This document shows, piece after piece, positions 37,699 through 46,955 of a DNA stretch of 64,000 nucleotides (the stretch's first letter is position 1; the number at the start of each line of letters is the position of its first letter). The notes under the pieces were generated by a model, which saw only the letters and a program-made list of their open reading frames with translations, ran no database searches and was not told where the DNA came from. The translations under genes and the position numbers were made by a program. Source of the DNA: Gemmatimonadota bacterium (GTDB taxonomy: Bacteria; Gemmatimonadota; Gemmatimonadetes; Gemmatimonadales; GWC2-71-9); contig JADJPD010000003.1 in NCBI GenBank assembly GCA_016713435.1, positions 434,001-498,000 of the forward strand, written 5' to 3'.

Positions 37699-39069
37699 TC
37701 AGGCGGGCTTGCTGCCGAGCGCCGCCTTCGCCGCGTCGGCGACGCCGGGGCTCCCCGCCTCCGCGATCTTCGCCAGCGTCTCCCGCGAGCGCTTCGTCCC
37801 CGCCACGGCCAGCGCCCGGACCACCGCCAGTTGCCGCTTCTCGAGCGTGCTCTTCCGCTCGAGGAACTTCCCCTTCCCGAGCGCGATCCCGAGCAGCGCC
37901 GCCGCCGCCTCCGGCGCGTCGATGGTGGCGAGGGCGGCGAGCATGCTCTCCCATGCCTCCCCGTCCTTCTCCACCTCGAGCGCCGCCAGCAGCGGCATGG
38001 CGATGGCCGCCGAGCCGCGGGCGGCGAGGGCCCGCCCGGCCTGCGCGCGGGTGGCGGGCGACTCGTGGGTCAGCGCCGCGCGGAGCGGCTCGACGGCGGC
38101 CTTGTCGCGATAGCGCCCCAGCGCCTCGAGCACCGCCAGCCGCACCTTCTCGTCGGGGTGGCTGGCCTGGAACGACAGGTGCCGCACCACCTCCGGCACC
38201 CCGAGCCGCCCCATGACCTCGGCGGCCAGGCGTGCCTCGTGCGGGCGCGGGCTGCGGAGCAGCGGGATGAGCAGCGGCATCGCCTCCGGCATCCCCGCCA
38301 GCGCATCCACCAGGAACTGCCGCGGCCCGACGGCTTCATGCTGGCGCAGGATCTCGAGCATCTGCTCGGCGGCCGGGAGCCCGCAGGCGCGCAGCACCTC
38401 CGCGGTGCGCGGCTGCTCCTCCACCACGCGGTACGCCTGCTCGATGAGCGTGGCCCGCACCTGCGGCGAGAGGAAGCGCTTGAGCGCGATGGTGTAGGCG
38501 CGGCGGATGCCCTCCTCGAGCCCGGGCAGGGCGCGGAGGGCGGCCTGGCCGTCGTGCAGCACGGCGTGCCACTGCTCGCGGCGGATGGCCTTGTCGAGCT
38601 CCACCAGGATCCCCTCGATCATCTTGGCCAGCTGGTCGCCGGGGCGGGCGCGGGGGACCACGCCGTCCTCGCCGGCCACCAGGATGGCGGGCGCGGCGCC
38701 GGAGGGGGCCATGGGGAGGGGATCGGGCACCAGCTGCACCCGGACGCTGGTGGTGCTCGGGAGGGGTGCGTCGTCATCGGCCAGGGCGCGGGCCAGGGCC
38801 AGCAGCTCGTCGCCCGGGGCGCCCACGGAGATGCGGATGGTGTCCACCTGGCGGGCCTGCAGGCGGCCCTTCAGGGGATCGCCATCCAGCGCCCAGGAGT
38901 TCTCGATCCCCGCCTCGATGACGCTCGGCTGCTCCTTCACCCGCGCGGCGAGCACGGCCACCGTGTCCCGCACCAGGTCGGGGGCCGGGACGGGGGCACG
39001 CAGCAGCTCCACCAGGCGGCCCAGCAGGGCCGGGATGGAGGCGTCGGGATCGATGGCGGGAGGCAGCAT
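37699..39069 (-). CDS. HEAT-repeat protein
   Basis: 456 residues, no signal peptide. The C-terminal half (from about residue 225) is a run of HEAT/PBS-lyase-type helical pairs, for example PLLIPLLRSPRPHEARLAAEVMGRLG, HPDEKVRLAVLEALGRYRDKAAVEPL and ATRAQAGRALAARGSAAIAMPLL (shown as separate helices). The N-terminal half has a mixed alpha/beta segment with SVRVQLVPDP and no motif I know. Such proteins usually act as protein-binding scaffolds. The start at 39,069 is the first ATG and diverges from the porin promoter about 30 bases away. Confidence 0.82.
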   Translation of the reverse strand: MLPPAIDPDASIPALLGRLVELLRAPVPAPDLVRDTVAVLAARVKEQPSVIEAGIENSWALDGDPLKGRLQARQVDTIRISVGAPGDELLALARALADDDAPLPSTTSVRVQLVPDPLPMAPSGAAPAILVAGEDGVVPRARPGDQLAKMIEGILVELDKAIRREQWHAVLHDGQAALRALPGLEEGIRRAYTIALKRFLSPQVRATLIEQAYRVVEEQPRTAEVLRACGLPAAEQMLEILRQHEAVGPRQFLVDALAGMPEAMPLLIPLLRSPRPHEARLAAEVMGRLGVPEVVRHLSFQASHPDEKVRLAVLEALGRYRDKAAVEPLRAALTHESPATRAQAGRALAARGSAAIAMPLLAALEVEKDGEAWESMLAALATIDAPEAAAALLGIALGKGKFLERKSTLEKRQLAVVRALAVAGTKRSRETLAKIAEAGSPGVADAAKAALGSKPA

Positions 39070-39101
39070 GGACCCCTCAACTTAGCGACCGCCGACCTTG
39101 C

Positions 39102-39130
39102 TTGACACCACCTGAAGCGGCCTGTATATA
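39102..39130 (+). promoter_or_regulatory. Sigma-70-type promoter of the porin gene
   Basis: TTGACA at 39102-39107 and TATATA at 39125-39130 are separated by exactly 17 bases. This is the best housekeeping promoter match I saw in the window. Initiation about seven bases later would give a leader of roughly 210 bases. Confidence 0.8.
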
Positions 39131-39221
39131 ACCGATACCCGCCTCTGGGCGGGGCTTCTTCTTGCCAGTGGAAGCGCGCGTGCCGGACCAGCCTCCATGG
39201 AGCGCGGCATGACGTGATACA

Positions 39222-39300
39222 GGCCCTGTCCCGGCCCGGTGATGGCCCGCGGTGCGCTCGGCGCACCACGGGCCTCCCGGTCGGACCAGGGCCTTTCGGT
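39222..39300 (+). promoter_or_regulatory. Structured 5' leader of the porin mRNA
   Basis: One long branched-looking arm: GGCCCTG (39222-39228) pairs with CAGGGCC (39287-39293). Inside it GGCCCG/CGGGCC (39244-39249/39269-39274) and GGTGCGC-TCG-GCGCACC (39251-39267) stack with a single C-A mismatch. TTTCGGTTT follows, as in an attenuator. It matches no riboswitch class I can recall. Control by structure is inference. Confidence 0.45.
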
Positions 39301-39348
39301 TTCGCTGGAAGCGTCACTCAGGCAGGTCCACTTCAGCAAGGAGACATC

Positions 39349-40176
39349 ATGAAGCGTGCTCTTGTCCTCGGCGGGCTCCTGGCGGCGGTGGCCGCCCTGC
39401 CGGCCACCGCGCAGACGGAATTCGGCGTCAGCGCGGGCGTGTACAGCAGCTATGTGTGGCGCGGCCTGACCCTCACCAGCAAGCCGGTCTTCCAGCCGTC
39501 GGCCTACCTGTCGTTCCCCATCGGCAGCGCGTCGCTGACCGTGGGCGGCTGGGCCAACGTGGACATCGGCAAGTACGACGGCGCCGACGACATCGCTGAG
39601 GGCGGCGGCACCTCGATGAACCTGGCCGAGTTCGACCCGTACGCCGAGATCGGCTACACCCTCGGCAAGGCCAGCCTGACCTGGGGCATCACCGGCTACA
39701 TCTACCCCAACGACGCCGGCCTCACCAGCGACTTCAACACCTGGGAAGTGTACGGCAAGGCCAGCCTCGACGCGCCGCTCTCCCCGGGCATCGCCGCGTA
39801 CTACGACATCGACAAGGTCAAGGGCCTCTATGTCGAGGGCAGCCTGAGCCACGGCGTCCCGCTCGGTGCCACCACGCTCAACCTCGGCGCCACCGCCGGC
39901 TTCGACTTCGGCCAGGACGCCGACCTCGACGACAACGACGTGCCGCAGGCCGACTTCTACAACTTCCAGGACAAGGGCCTCACCCACGTGGACCTGAGCG
40001 CCAGCGTGGACCTCGCCGCCGGCCCGGTCAGCATCACGCCCTCGTTCCACTTCCAGATCGACCGCGACCCGTTCACCAAGGTCCGCGACCTCGGTCACAC
40101 CGACGAGGACTACAAGATCTGGGGCGGCGTCTCGATCAGCTGGTCCAAGGCGCTCGGCAAGGCCGCCGAGGAGTAA
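39349..40176 (+). CDS. TorF-family putative porin
   Basis: 275-residue outer-membrane beta-barrel. ATG 39349 follows an AAGGAG site by five bases and gives a signal peptide (MKRALVLGGLLAAVAALPATAQ). The mature start EFGVSAGVYSSYVWRGLTLTSKPVFQPS is the family signature (vaYvSdYvFRGis-like), and alternating aromatic beta strands continue to KIWGGVSISWSK. Such porins are often found by transporters for small nitrogen compounds. Here it immediately precedes the polyamine cluster, though on the opposite strand, so a role in letting polyamines through the outer membrane is plausible but not shown. Confidence 0.85.
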   Translation: MKRALVLGGLLAAVAALPATAQTEFGVSAGVYSSYVWRGLTLTSKPVFQPSAYLSFPIGSASLTVGGWANVDIGKYDGADDIAEGGGTSMNLAEFDPYAEIGYTLGKASLTWGITGYIYPNDAGLTSDFNTWEVYGKASLDAPLSPGIAAYYDIDKVKGLYVEGSLSHGVPLGATTLNLGATAGFDFGQDADLDDNDVPQADFYNFQDKGLTHVDLSASVDLAAGPVSITPSFHFQIDRDPFTKVRDLGHTDEDYKIWGGVSISWSKALGKAAEE

Positions 40177-40194
40177 GCCAGATCGTGATGCAAG

Positions 40195-40228
40195 AAGGGC
40201 CGGGTTCCTCGCGGAACCCGGCCCTTTT
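40195..40228. terminator. Bidirectional terminator, porin / aminotransferase
   Basis: Perfect 14-bp stem AAGGGCCGGGTTCC/GGAACCCGGCCCTT with loop TCGC, followed by TTTTC on the plus strand. It lies 18 bases after the porin stop and 19 bases before the end of the leftward transaminase gene. Confidence 0.9.
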
Positions 40229-40246
40229 CACGTGCGGGAGGCAGGC

Positions 40247-41593
40247 TCAGCCTGCGATCTCCTTGAAGGTCTCCTCCAGCCGCCCCACCATCTCCTCCAG
40301 CAGCTTCTGCGGGATGCCGAGCGCCGGCTCGATGCGGATGGTGCGGGCCTTGGAATAGGTGCCCGCCACCAGCACCCCGCGCTTGAAGAGCCCTGCCGCG
40401 CACCTGTAGCCCAGCTCGTCGGTGGGGAACTCCATGCCGATGAGCAGGCCCTTGCCGTGGCTCCCCTTGAGCACCTGCGGGTAGGCCTGCTGCAGCCGCG
40501 CCAGCTCCTTGAGCACGTACTCGCCCTTCACGGCGGCCTGGCCGGGGAGGTCTTCCTCGAGGGTCACGTGGATGGCCGCGATGCCCGCCACGCACGCGAT
40601 CGGGTTGCCGCCGAAGGTCGTGGAGTGGATGATCGGGTTGGGGATCATCACCTCCCAGATCTTCGGGGTGGAGATGAACGCCGAGAGCGGCATCACGCCG
40701 CCGCCGATGGACTTGCCGAGGCACATGATGTCGGGGGCCACGCCGGCGTGGTCCACGCCCCAGAGCTTGCCCGTCCGCCCCATGCCGGTCTGGATCTCGT
40801 CGGCAATGAGCAGCGTGCCGTGGCGGGTGCAGATCTCGCGCACCCGCTGCAGGTAGCCGTCCGGCGGCACCACGCCGCCCGCCTCACCCTGGACCGGCTC
40901 CACCACGAAGGCCGCGGCCTGCTGCCCGGTGGCCTCGAGGATGCACATGAGCTGGTCCAGCGCGTCCGCGTCGCCGTAGGGGACGAAGCGCACGTCCTGC
41001 AGCCCGCCGGCGAACGGCTCGCGGAACGACGCCTTCCCCATGAGCGACAGCGAGCCCATGGACTTGCCGTGGAAGCCGCCCAGCGTGGAGATGAAGAGGT
41101 TCCGCTTGGTGTACAGGCGCGCCAGCTTGATGGCGCCCTCGATGGCGTCCGTGCCGTTGTTGATGAAGAAGCAGCAGCCAAGCTCCCCGGGCGTCACGGC
41201 GGCGAGGAGGCGCGCGAGGCCGGCGCGCCAGGGCTCGAGCAGCTCCTGGCTGTTGAGCGCCATGCGCCCCATCTGCTGCTGCACCGCCTGGACGATCTTC
41301 GGGTGGTTGATCCCCGCCGAGAAGATGCCGTAGCCGCCGAGCGCGTCGATGTACTCGCGGCCGAGCAGGTCCTTGAGGACCGCGCCCTCGCCGCTCCACT
41401 CCAGGGCGGCGAACTGCCCCGCCTCGGTCACCGACTTCCGGTAGGTCAGGAACCCCCGGTTCACGAACCGCTCGTAGGCCTCGATGGTCTCGCCGATGAA
41501 CGCCTCCTTCTCGGGCGTGCTCATCGCCTTGCCACCGATCAGCTCCAGGTACCGGCTGGACTGCTTCAGGACGTCATCGTTGGGCAACCGCAA
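40247..41593 (-). CDS. patA: Putrescine aminotransferase (class III PLP)
   Basis: 448 residues. It should transfer an amino group from putrescine to 2-oxoglutarate (or pyruvate), giving 4-aminobutanal. Diagnostic stretches shared with E. coli PatA include NRGFLTYRKSVTEAGQFAALEW, GGYGIFSAGINHP and ALNSQELLEP. The PLP region shows INNGTDAIEGAIK, EPVQGEAGGV, LLIADEIQTGMGRTG and the Schiff-base Lys in PDIMCLGKSIGGG. It is the last gene of a leftward polyamine operon, 31 bases after potD, and ends at a strong terminator. A cadaverine or other diamine preference cannot be excluded. Confidence 0.9.
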   Translation of the reverse strand: MRLPNDDVLKQSSRYLELIGGKAMSTPEKEAFIGETIEAYERFVNRGFLTYRKSVTEAGQFAALEWSGEGAVLKDLLGREYIDALGGYGIFSAGINHPKIVQAVQQQMGRMALNSQELLEPWRAGLARLLAAVTPGELGCCFFINNGTDAIEGAIKLARLYTKRNLFISTLGGFHGKSMGSLSLMGKASFREPFAGGLQDVRFVPYGDADALDQLMCILEATGQQAAAFVVEPVQGEAGGVVPPDGYLQRVREICTRHGTLLIADEIQTGMGRTGKLWGVDHAGVAPDIMCLGKSIGGGVMPLSAFISTPKIWEVMIPNPIIHSTTFGGNPIACVAGIAAIHVTLEEDLPGQAAVKGEYVLKELARLQQAYPQVLKGSHGKGLLIGMEFPTDELGYRCAAGLFKRGVLVAGTYSKARTIRIEPALGIPQKLLEEMVGRLEETFKEIAG

Positions 41594-41623
41594 TTAATCG
41601 GCGCTCCTTTCCGGGGTGGGTGA

Positions 41624-42766
41624 TCAGGCCGACTTGATCTCGGTCCAGATCTGGTCCCAGAGGGCCCCGGCCTCGCCGAGGTCCTTCTGGTACTCGAGCC
41701 GCTGGAACTCCTCGGCGGTCGGGTAGGGCACGGGGGTCTCCATGGCGGCCATGGACGCCTGGTTGGGCGAGCCGTAGCCGGTGAAGTTGCTGATGGCGGC
41801 GCCCACCTCGGGGCGCAGCACGTAGTTGATGAACTCGTGCGCGGCGCGCTTGTGCGGCGCGGTCTTGGGGATCATCAGCGAGTCGGTCCAGATGGTGCAG
41901 CCCTCCTTGGGGAGGATGTAGCCGAGGTTGGGCTGTTCCTTCTTGGCCTGGGCGGTGTCGCCGTTCCAGAGCTGGGCGATCCAGACGTCGCCCGAGACCA
42001 GCTGGCCCTTCACGGGGGCGGAGATGTAGGCCTTGAGGTTCTTCTTGGAGGCCAGCGCGTCCGCCTTGGCGGCCTGCAGCTCGGCCTCGACGGTGCTGTT
42101 GAGCGACTTGCCGCGATAGCGCAGCCAGGCGCCGATCACGTCCCGCATGTCGTCCATTTGCGTCATCTTCCCCTTGTACTTGGGGTCGAGGAAGATGCTC
42201 CAGCTGTCGGGCGGGTTCTGGATCTTGTCGGTGCGGTAGGCGTAGCCGGTGGTGCCCCACTGGTAGGCAATCGAGTAGGTGTTGCCCGGGTCGAAGACCG
42301 GGTTCACGAACGTCGGCGCCAGGTTGCCGAGGTTGGTCAGGTAGCTCCTGGCCAGCGGGGCCACGAGCCCGCCCGCCACCATCACCGGCACGATGTAATT
42401 GGACGGCACCACGAGGTCGTAGCCGCTGGCGCCGGCCTGCAGCTTGGCCACCATCTCCTCGTTGCTCTCGAAGGTGTCGTACGTGACCTTGACGCCGAAC
42501 TCCTTCTCGAAGTTCGGGATGGTGTCCTCGGCGATGTAGTCGGACCAGTTGTAGATGTTCAGTTCCTTCTCCATCTCGCCCAGCTGCTCGCCCGGCTGGG
42601 CGGCGGCGGCCGGCTTCTCCTCGCCCTTGCCGCAGGCGGTGAGGATGAGGCCGATGGTGGAGAGGCCGAGCCCGAGCGCCGTGGCGCGCGAGACGAACGC
42701 GCGACGGGACAGGCGGCCGGACTTGAGGTCGTCGATCAGGCGGGCAGCGGCGGTGGGTCGGTCCAT
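41624..42766 (-). CDS. potD: Spermidine/putrescine ABC transporter binding lipoprotein
   Basis: About 380 residues, solute-binding protein of a Pot system. The N-terminus has a twin-arginine signal (SRRAFVSRATALGLGLS) with lipobox LTAC, so it is probably a Tat-exported lipoprotein. The mature part begins KELNIYNWSDYIAEDTIPNFEKEFG, the standard PotD/PotF opening with the ligand-stacking Trp-Ser-Asp-Tyr. Further family segments are ASGYDLVVPSNYIVP and YSIAYQWGTTGYAYRTDK. ATG 42766 is chosen because GGAG lies nine bases upstream; ATG 42775 is possible. It is separated from the permeases by the oxidase gene. Confidence 0.92.
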   Translation of the reverse strand: MDRPTAAARLIDDLKSGRLSRRAFVSRATALGLGLSTIGLILTACGKGEEKPAAAAQPGEQLGEMEKELNIYNWSDYIAEDTIPNFEKEFGVKVTYDTFESNEEMVAKLQAGASGYDLVVPSNYIVPVMVAGGLVAPLARSYLTNLGNLAPTFVNPVFDPGNTYSIAYQWGTTGYAYRTDKIQNPPDSWSIFLDPKYKGKMTQMDDMRDVIGAWLRYRGKSLNSTVEAELQAAKADALASKKNLKAYISAPVKGQLVSGDVWIAQLWNGDTAQAKKEQPNLGYILPKEGCTIWTDSLMIPKTAPHKRAAHEFINYVLRPEVGAAISNFTGYGSPNQASMAAMETPVPYPTAEEFQRLEYQKDLGEAGALWDQIWTEIKSA

Positions 42767-42804
42767 GACGGTCATCTCCGAGGAGGCGGGGCGGGCGGCG
42801 GGGC

Positions 42805-44068
42805 TCAGCGGAGCCAGTCGTACATCCGGTAATATGCGCCGACGAACGGGAGAAACCACGGGGTCCCGGCGTAGAACGGGATGGCCGGGAACGGCAGCCG
42901 GGCGAGCCTCGGCCAGTCGGCCTGGCCGGCCAGAACCCGACCCAGCCGGTCGCCTAGCCAGGTGGCATTCGCCACGCCGTGGCCGGCGTAGCCCAGGGCG
43001 TAGTGCACGCCGTCCGGGGTGCGGCCGAGGTGCGGCAGCCCGGTGACCGGCACCGCCAGCCGCCCGCCCCAGCCGTGCTCCACCGGCACCTCCGCCAGGG
43101 CCGGGAACACCGCCCGGAGCTCCCGCTGCAGCAGCGCCACGCTCCGCTCCACGGCGCCCGGGCAGGAAGGCCGCCCGGCCGCCGAAGAGCAGCCGCCCGT
43201 CGTCGGTGAGGCGGAAGTAGCGGAGCAGCCGCCGGGTGTCGGCGCAGCAGCGGCCGGTGGGGAACAGCTGCTGCCGGAGCGCCGGCGGCAGCGGTGCCGT
43301 GGCCACCATGAAGCTCCCCACGGAGACCACCCGCCGCGTCACCCAGGAGTGGAGCCGGCCGGTGTAGCCGTTGGTGGCCACCACCACCTGGTCCGCCTGC
43401 ACGGTGCCGGCCGGGGTTTCCAGCTGGTAGCCGGCGCCGGCGCGGCGGATGCCCCGCACCTCGGCGCCCTCGTGCAGGCTGGCCCCGGCCCGGCGCGCGG
43501 CGGCGGCGAGACCGTCGAGGTAGCGGCGCGGGTCCAGCGTGCCGGCCAGCGGCTCGAGCAGCGCCCCGTGGTACTGGTCCGAGCCGAGTTCACGGCGGAG
43601 CGCCGCGCGATCGAGGAGCAGCGTCTCATACCCGAGGTGCCGCCGGAGGACCTGCTGTTCCGCCTCGAGGTGGGCCAGGTGCCGGGGCTTGGCGGCCAGG
43701 TAGAGGTACCCCGGCCGCTGCCAGCCGCAGGCGATGCCCTCCTCGGCCGTGAGCCGCTCCACCAGCGTCACCGCGTCGAGGCTGTCCTGGAACAGCTCCC
43801 GCGCGCCCTCCGGCCCCGCCAGGCGCAGCAGGGTCCCGATCCCCGCCTGGAACCCCGGCAGCACGAAGCCCGCGTTCCGGCTGCTGGCGCCGTGGCCGAT
43901 GCCCTCGCGCTCGAGGAGCACCACGTCCCCGCCGGCCCGGGCCACGGCGCGGGCGCAGGCCAGGCCGGTGTAGCCGCCGCCGATGACCGCCACCGCGGCG
44001 CGGGCCGGCGGCGGCACGGACACCGCGGGTGCCACCGGCACCGGGCCCCACGCGGCCTGGCCCTGCAC
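42805..44068 (-). CDS. PuuB-like FAD-dependent amine/amino-acid oxidase, frameshifted
   Basis: About 420 residues of the DAO fold. The FAD site is AVIGGGYTGLACARAVARAG with the following E in VVLLEREGIGHGASSRNAG, a pattern close to gamma-glutamylputrescine oxidase and related enzymes. It runs to LLFGGRAAFLPG, breaks near 43,160 by one base, and resumes AVERSVALLQRELRAVFPAL, HGWGGRLAVPVTGLPHLG and GYAGHGVANATWLGDRLG to the stop at 42,805. GTG 44068 begins just three bases after the potC stop, so it is translated from the same mRNA. No PuuA ligase is present in the window, so the substrate may be a free polyamine or its acetyl derivative. Confidence 0.8.
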
Positions 44069-44071
44069 CGG

Positions 44072-44851
44072 CTACGCCCCCTTCTCGCGCCCCAGCCGGT
44101 CGGCGAGGTAGATGAGCACGGCCGTGGCCACCAGGATGATCGTGCTGATGGCGTTGATGCTGGGCTCGATGTTGCGGCGCACCATGGTGTACACCACGAT
44201 GGGCAGCGTGGAGCTGCCGGTCCCGGAGACGAAGCTGGTGATCACGTAGTCGTCGAACGACATGGTGAACGCCAGCAGCGCCCCCGAGATGATCCCGGGC
44301 CACAGCTGCGGGACGGTGATCTTCCAGAACGTCGTGATCTCGTCCGCCCCGAGGGTCATGGCCGCCTCCTCGAGGTTCCGGTCCATGCCCTGGAGCCGCG
44401 CCAGCACCACCACCACCACGAAGCTGATGCTGAAGGCGATGTGCGCGATGGTGATGGTGGCCAGCCCGAGCGGCACCTTGAGCAGCACGAAGAGGATGAG
44501 CAGGCTGATGCCCACCACGATCTCCGGTGTCACCAGCGGCACGTAGAGGAACGCCTCGAGCGCGGTGCGCCCGCGGAAGCGGTGCCGGGCCAGCGCCAGC
44601 GCGATGAGCGTCCCGAACACCGCCGAGACCAGCGTGGAGGCGGCCCCCACGATGAGGCTGGCCTCGAGGCCGCGCAGGATGTCCTCCCGCTCCAGCAGCC
44701 GCTGGTACCAGGCCCAGGTGAAGCCGGTCCAGCTCACCGCGTACTTCGAGTCGTTGAACGAGAAGATCACCAGCACCACGATGGGCAGGTGCAGGAACAG
44801 GTACACCAGCGCCGAGAAGGCGATGAGCCAGCGGGGGAGCTTCGTGCTCAC
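44072..44851 (-). CDS. potC: Spermidine/putrescine ABC permease
   Basis: 259 residues, six predicted membrane helices, BPD-type permease. The EAA loop reads EEAAMTLGADEITTFWKITVPQLWPGI, where the ATPase docks. GTG 44851 overlaps the potB stop (GTGA), showing translational coupling. VSWTGFTWAWYQRLLE near the N-terminus and SFDDYVITSFVSGTGSSTLPIVVYT near the end are typical of PotC. Confidence 0.92.
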   Translation of the reverse strand: MSTKLPRWLIAFSALVYLFLHLPIVVLVIFSFNDSKYAVSWTGFTWAWYQRLLEREDILRGLEASLIVGAASTLVSAVFGTLIALALARHRFRGRTALEAFLYVPLVTPEIVVGISLLILFVLLKVPLGLATITIAHIAFSISFVVVVVLARLQGMDRNLEEAAMTLGADEITTFWKITVPQLWPGIISGALLAFTMSFDDYVITSFVSGTGSSTLPIVVYTMVRRNIEPSINAISTIILVATAVLIYLADRLGREKGA

Positions 44852-45735
44852 TTGGCCTCCGCGCCGCCCGGGGCGGTGTCCCGGATCCGGAGGTACCAGA
44901 CCACGGCCACCAGCACCAGCGCCATCACGATGAACGACGCCGCGGAGCCGAACGGCCAGTTGCGCGCCGCCGAGAACTGGTTCTGGATCAGGTTGCCGAT
45001 CATCACCTGCTTGGCGCCGCCCAGCAGGTCGGAGGTGAGGAAGCTCCCGAGCGCGGGGATGAACACCAGCAGCGCGCCGGCCACCACGCCGGGCAGCGAG
45101 AGCGGGAAGGTCACCCGCACGAACCGCGCCCACGGCCGGGCCCCGAGCACCTCGGCCGCCTCCAGCAGCGAGAGGTCGAGCTTCTCGAGTGAGGCATAGA
45201 TGGGCAGCACCATGAACGGCAGGAAGCCGTACACCAGGCCCACCATCACCGCGAAGGGCGTGTAGAGCAGGGGGATCGGCTCGGTGATGAGCCCGAGCGA
45301 GATCAGGGTGGCGTTGATGAGCCCCGTGTCGCGCATCAGGAAGATCATGGCGAAGGTGCGCACCAGGAAGCTGGTCCAGAAGGGCAGCACCACCAGGAAC
45401 ATGAGCAGGTTGCGCCACTTCCAGCTCCGCGCGATCAGGTACGCCAGCGGGTACCCCATCAGCAGGCAGATCACCGTGGCCCCGAGCGACCAGGCGAAGG
45501 TCCGCCACAGGATCTGCAGGTACAGCGGGTCGAAGAACCGCTGGTAGTGCTCCAGCGTGAAGCCCGCCTTGACCGGGGTGAAGAGCCCCCGCGGCATCAC
45601 GCTGTAACCCAGCATGATGAGGATGGGCGCCAGGAAGAACACCACCAGCCACAGGACCCCCGGCGCCAGCAGGGTCCACGCGGTGGCGTCCTTCCGGGTG
45701 TGGTAGAAGCCCAGGATGCGCTGGCGGAGGTTCAT
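44848..45735 (-). CDS. potB: Spermidine/putrescine ABC permease
   Basis: 295 residues with six predicted helices. The EAA loop is EAAEVLGARPWARFVRVTFPLSLPGVV. GFYHTRKDATAWTLLAPGVLWLV opens the first helix and FLVRTFAMIFLMRDTGLIN is the usual PotB core. ATG 45735 overlaps the potA stop (ATGA) and the 3' end overlaps potC. It forms the heterodimeric channel with PotC. Confidence 0.92.
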   Translation of the reverse strand: MNLRQRILGFYHTRKDATAWTLLAPGVLWLVVFFLAPILIMLGYSVMPRGLFTPVKAGFTLEHYQRFFDPLYLQILWRTFAWSLGATVICLLMGYPLAYLIARSWKWRNLLMFLVVLPFWTSFLVRTFAMIFLMRDTGLINATLISLGLITEPIPLLYTPFAVMVGLVYGFLPFMVLPIYASLEKLDLSLLEAAEVLGARPWARFVRVTFPLSLPGVVAGALLVFIPALGSFLTSDLLGGAKQVMIGNLIQNQFSAARNWPFGSAASFIVMALVLVAVVWYLRIRDTAPGGAEAK

Positions 45736-46856
45736 GCCTGCTCCAGCACCTGGCAGTCCTCGGGCAGCCAGGAGACGGCGGCGCGGTCCCCCTTCTTCCA
45801 GGGGAGGGGCTTGATGAGCTGGCCCTCGTTCCGGACGGCCACGGTGCAGTCGGTCCCGTCCCCGAGCGTGACGATGACGTGCATCGTCTCGCCGAGGTAG
45901 ATCACCTCGCGCACGGTGCCGGGGACGGCGTTCTCGCCGGAGGGACAGTGGTCCACGGGGAAGATGTCCATCCACTCCGGCCGGACGGCGATCTGCACCG
46001 TGGCGCCCTCCGCGAGGCCCGGCGCGTCGGGGATGATGAACGCGCCGTTGGGGCTCGCCACCTGCCAGGCGCCGCCCTGCCGGGTGGCGGTGCCGCCGAG
46101 GAAGTTGGACTCGCCGATGAAGCGCGCCACGTAGGCCGTGCGCGGGTTCTCGTAGATCTCCGCCGGGCTCCCGAGCTGGGCGATGATGCCGTGGTCCATC
46201 ACGGCGATCCGGTCGCTCATCGTGAGCGCCTCTTCCTGGTCGTGCGTCACGTACACGAACGTGAGCCCCAGGTTCTTGTTGAGCGCCTTGAGCTCGAGCT
46301 GCATCTCCTTCCGCAGCTTGAGGTCGATGGCGCCGAGCGGCTCGTCGAGGAGCAGGATGGCGGGGCGCAGCACCAGCGCGCGCGCCAGCGCCACCCGCTG
46401 CCGCTGGCCGCCCGAGAGCTGGTTGGGCATCCGCTTGGCGTACTGCCCCGGGTCGAGCCGGACCATCTCCAGCGCCTGCGTCACCCGGCCCGGGATCTCC
46501 GCCGCCGGCACCTTATGCTGCTCCAGCCCGAACGCGACGTTCCGTTCCACCGAGAGATGCGGGAAGATGGCGTAGTTCTGGAACACCATGCCGATCTGCC
46601 GCTCGTAGGGCCGGCGGGTGTTCACCACCTCGCCCGCGATCTTCACCGTGCCGCCGTCGGTGTCCGGCTGCTCGAAGCCGGCCAGCAGCCGCAGCGTCGT
46701 GGTCTTGCCGCAGCCCGAGGGCCCGAGCAGCGAGAAGAACTCGCCCTTCCTGATGTCGAAGGAGATGTCGTTGACGGCGCGGAAGTCCCCGAAGTGCTTG
46801 GAGACCCGGGTGAACTGGACGATCGGCTCGGCGGCGGACGACGCGGGAGGGGCCAC
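45732..46856 (-). CDS. potA: Spermidine/putrescine ABC transporter ATPase
   Basis: 374 residues. It powers the Pot permease. Walker A is GPSGCGKTT, the Q-loop QNYAIFP, signature LSGGQRQR, Walker B ILLLDEP and the switch His THDQEEA, followed by a TOBE-type C-terminal domain (VRPEWMDIF; GTVREVIYLGETMHVIVTL). The D-loop reads LGAID where LGALD is common, a mild change. GTG 46856 is the first start. First gene of a tightly overlapped potA-potB-potC-oxidase-potD-transaminase run. Confidence 0.95.
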   Translation of the reverse strand: MAPPASSAAEPIVQFTRVSKHFGDFRAVNDISFDIRKGEFFSLLGPSGCGKTTTLRLLAGFEQPDTDGGTVKIAGEVVNTRRPYERQIGMVFQNYAIFPHLSVERNVAFGLEQHKVPAAEIPGRVTQALEMVRLDPGQYAKRMPNQLSGGQRQRVALARALVLRPAILLLDEPLGAIDLKLRKEMQLELKALNKNLGLTFVYVTHDQEEALTMSDRIAVMDHGIIAQLGSPAEIYENPRTAYVARFIGESNFLGGTATRQGGAWQVASPNGAFIIPDAPGLAEGATVQIAVRPEWMDIFPVDHCPSGENAVPGTVREVIYLGETMHVIVTLGDGTDCTVAVRNEGQLIKPLPWKKGDRAAVSWLPEDCQVLEQA

Positions 46857-46955
46857 GATGGGGGAATCCTGGCTCGGGAGCTATGGGAACGGGAGAAGGA
46901 CGGGGCCCACGGCGATAACGTACGGCGCGGCGGGGCGCGCCGCAACGCGCGCCCC

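Noticed and set aside
39222..39300. A known riboswitch in the porin leader
   Set aside because: I could not match the stem arrangement or conserved loop bases to any riboswitch class; only a structured leader is claimed.
41624..44068. A fused oxidase-PotD protein of 814 residues in one frame
   Set aside because: The middle part is the out-of-frame reading of the oxidase C-terminus; the oxidase ends at 42,805 in another frame and PotD has its own Tat signal and ribosome site.
46300..46400. PotA D-loop variant LGAID as evidence of inactivity
   Set aside because: Leu to Ile is conservative and all catalytic motifs are intact, so an active ATPase is expected.
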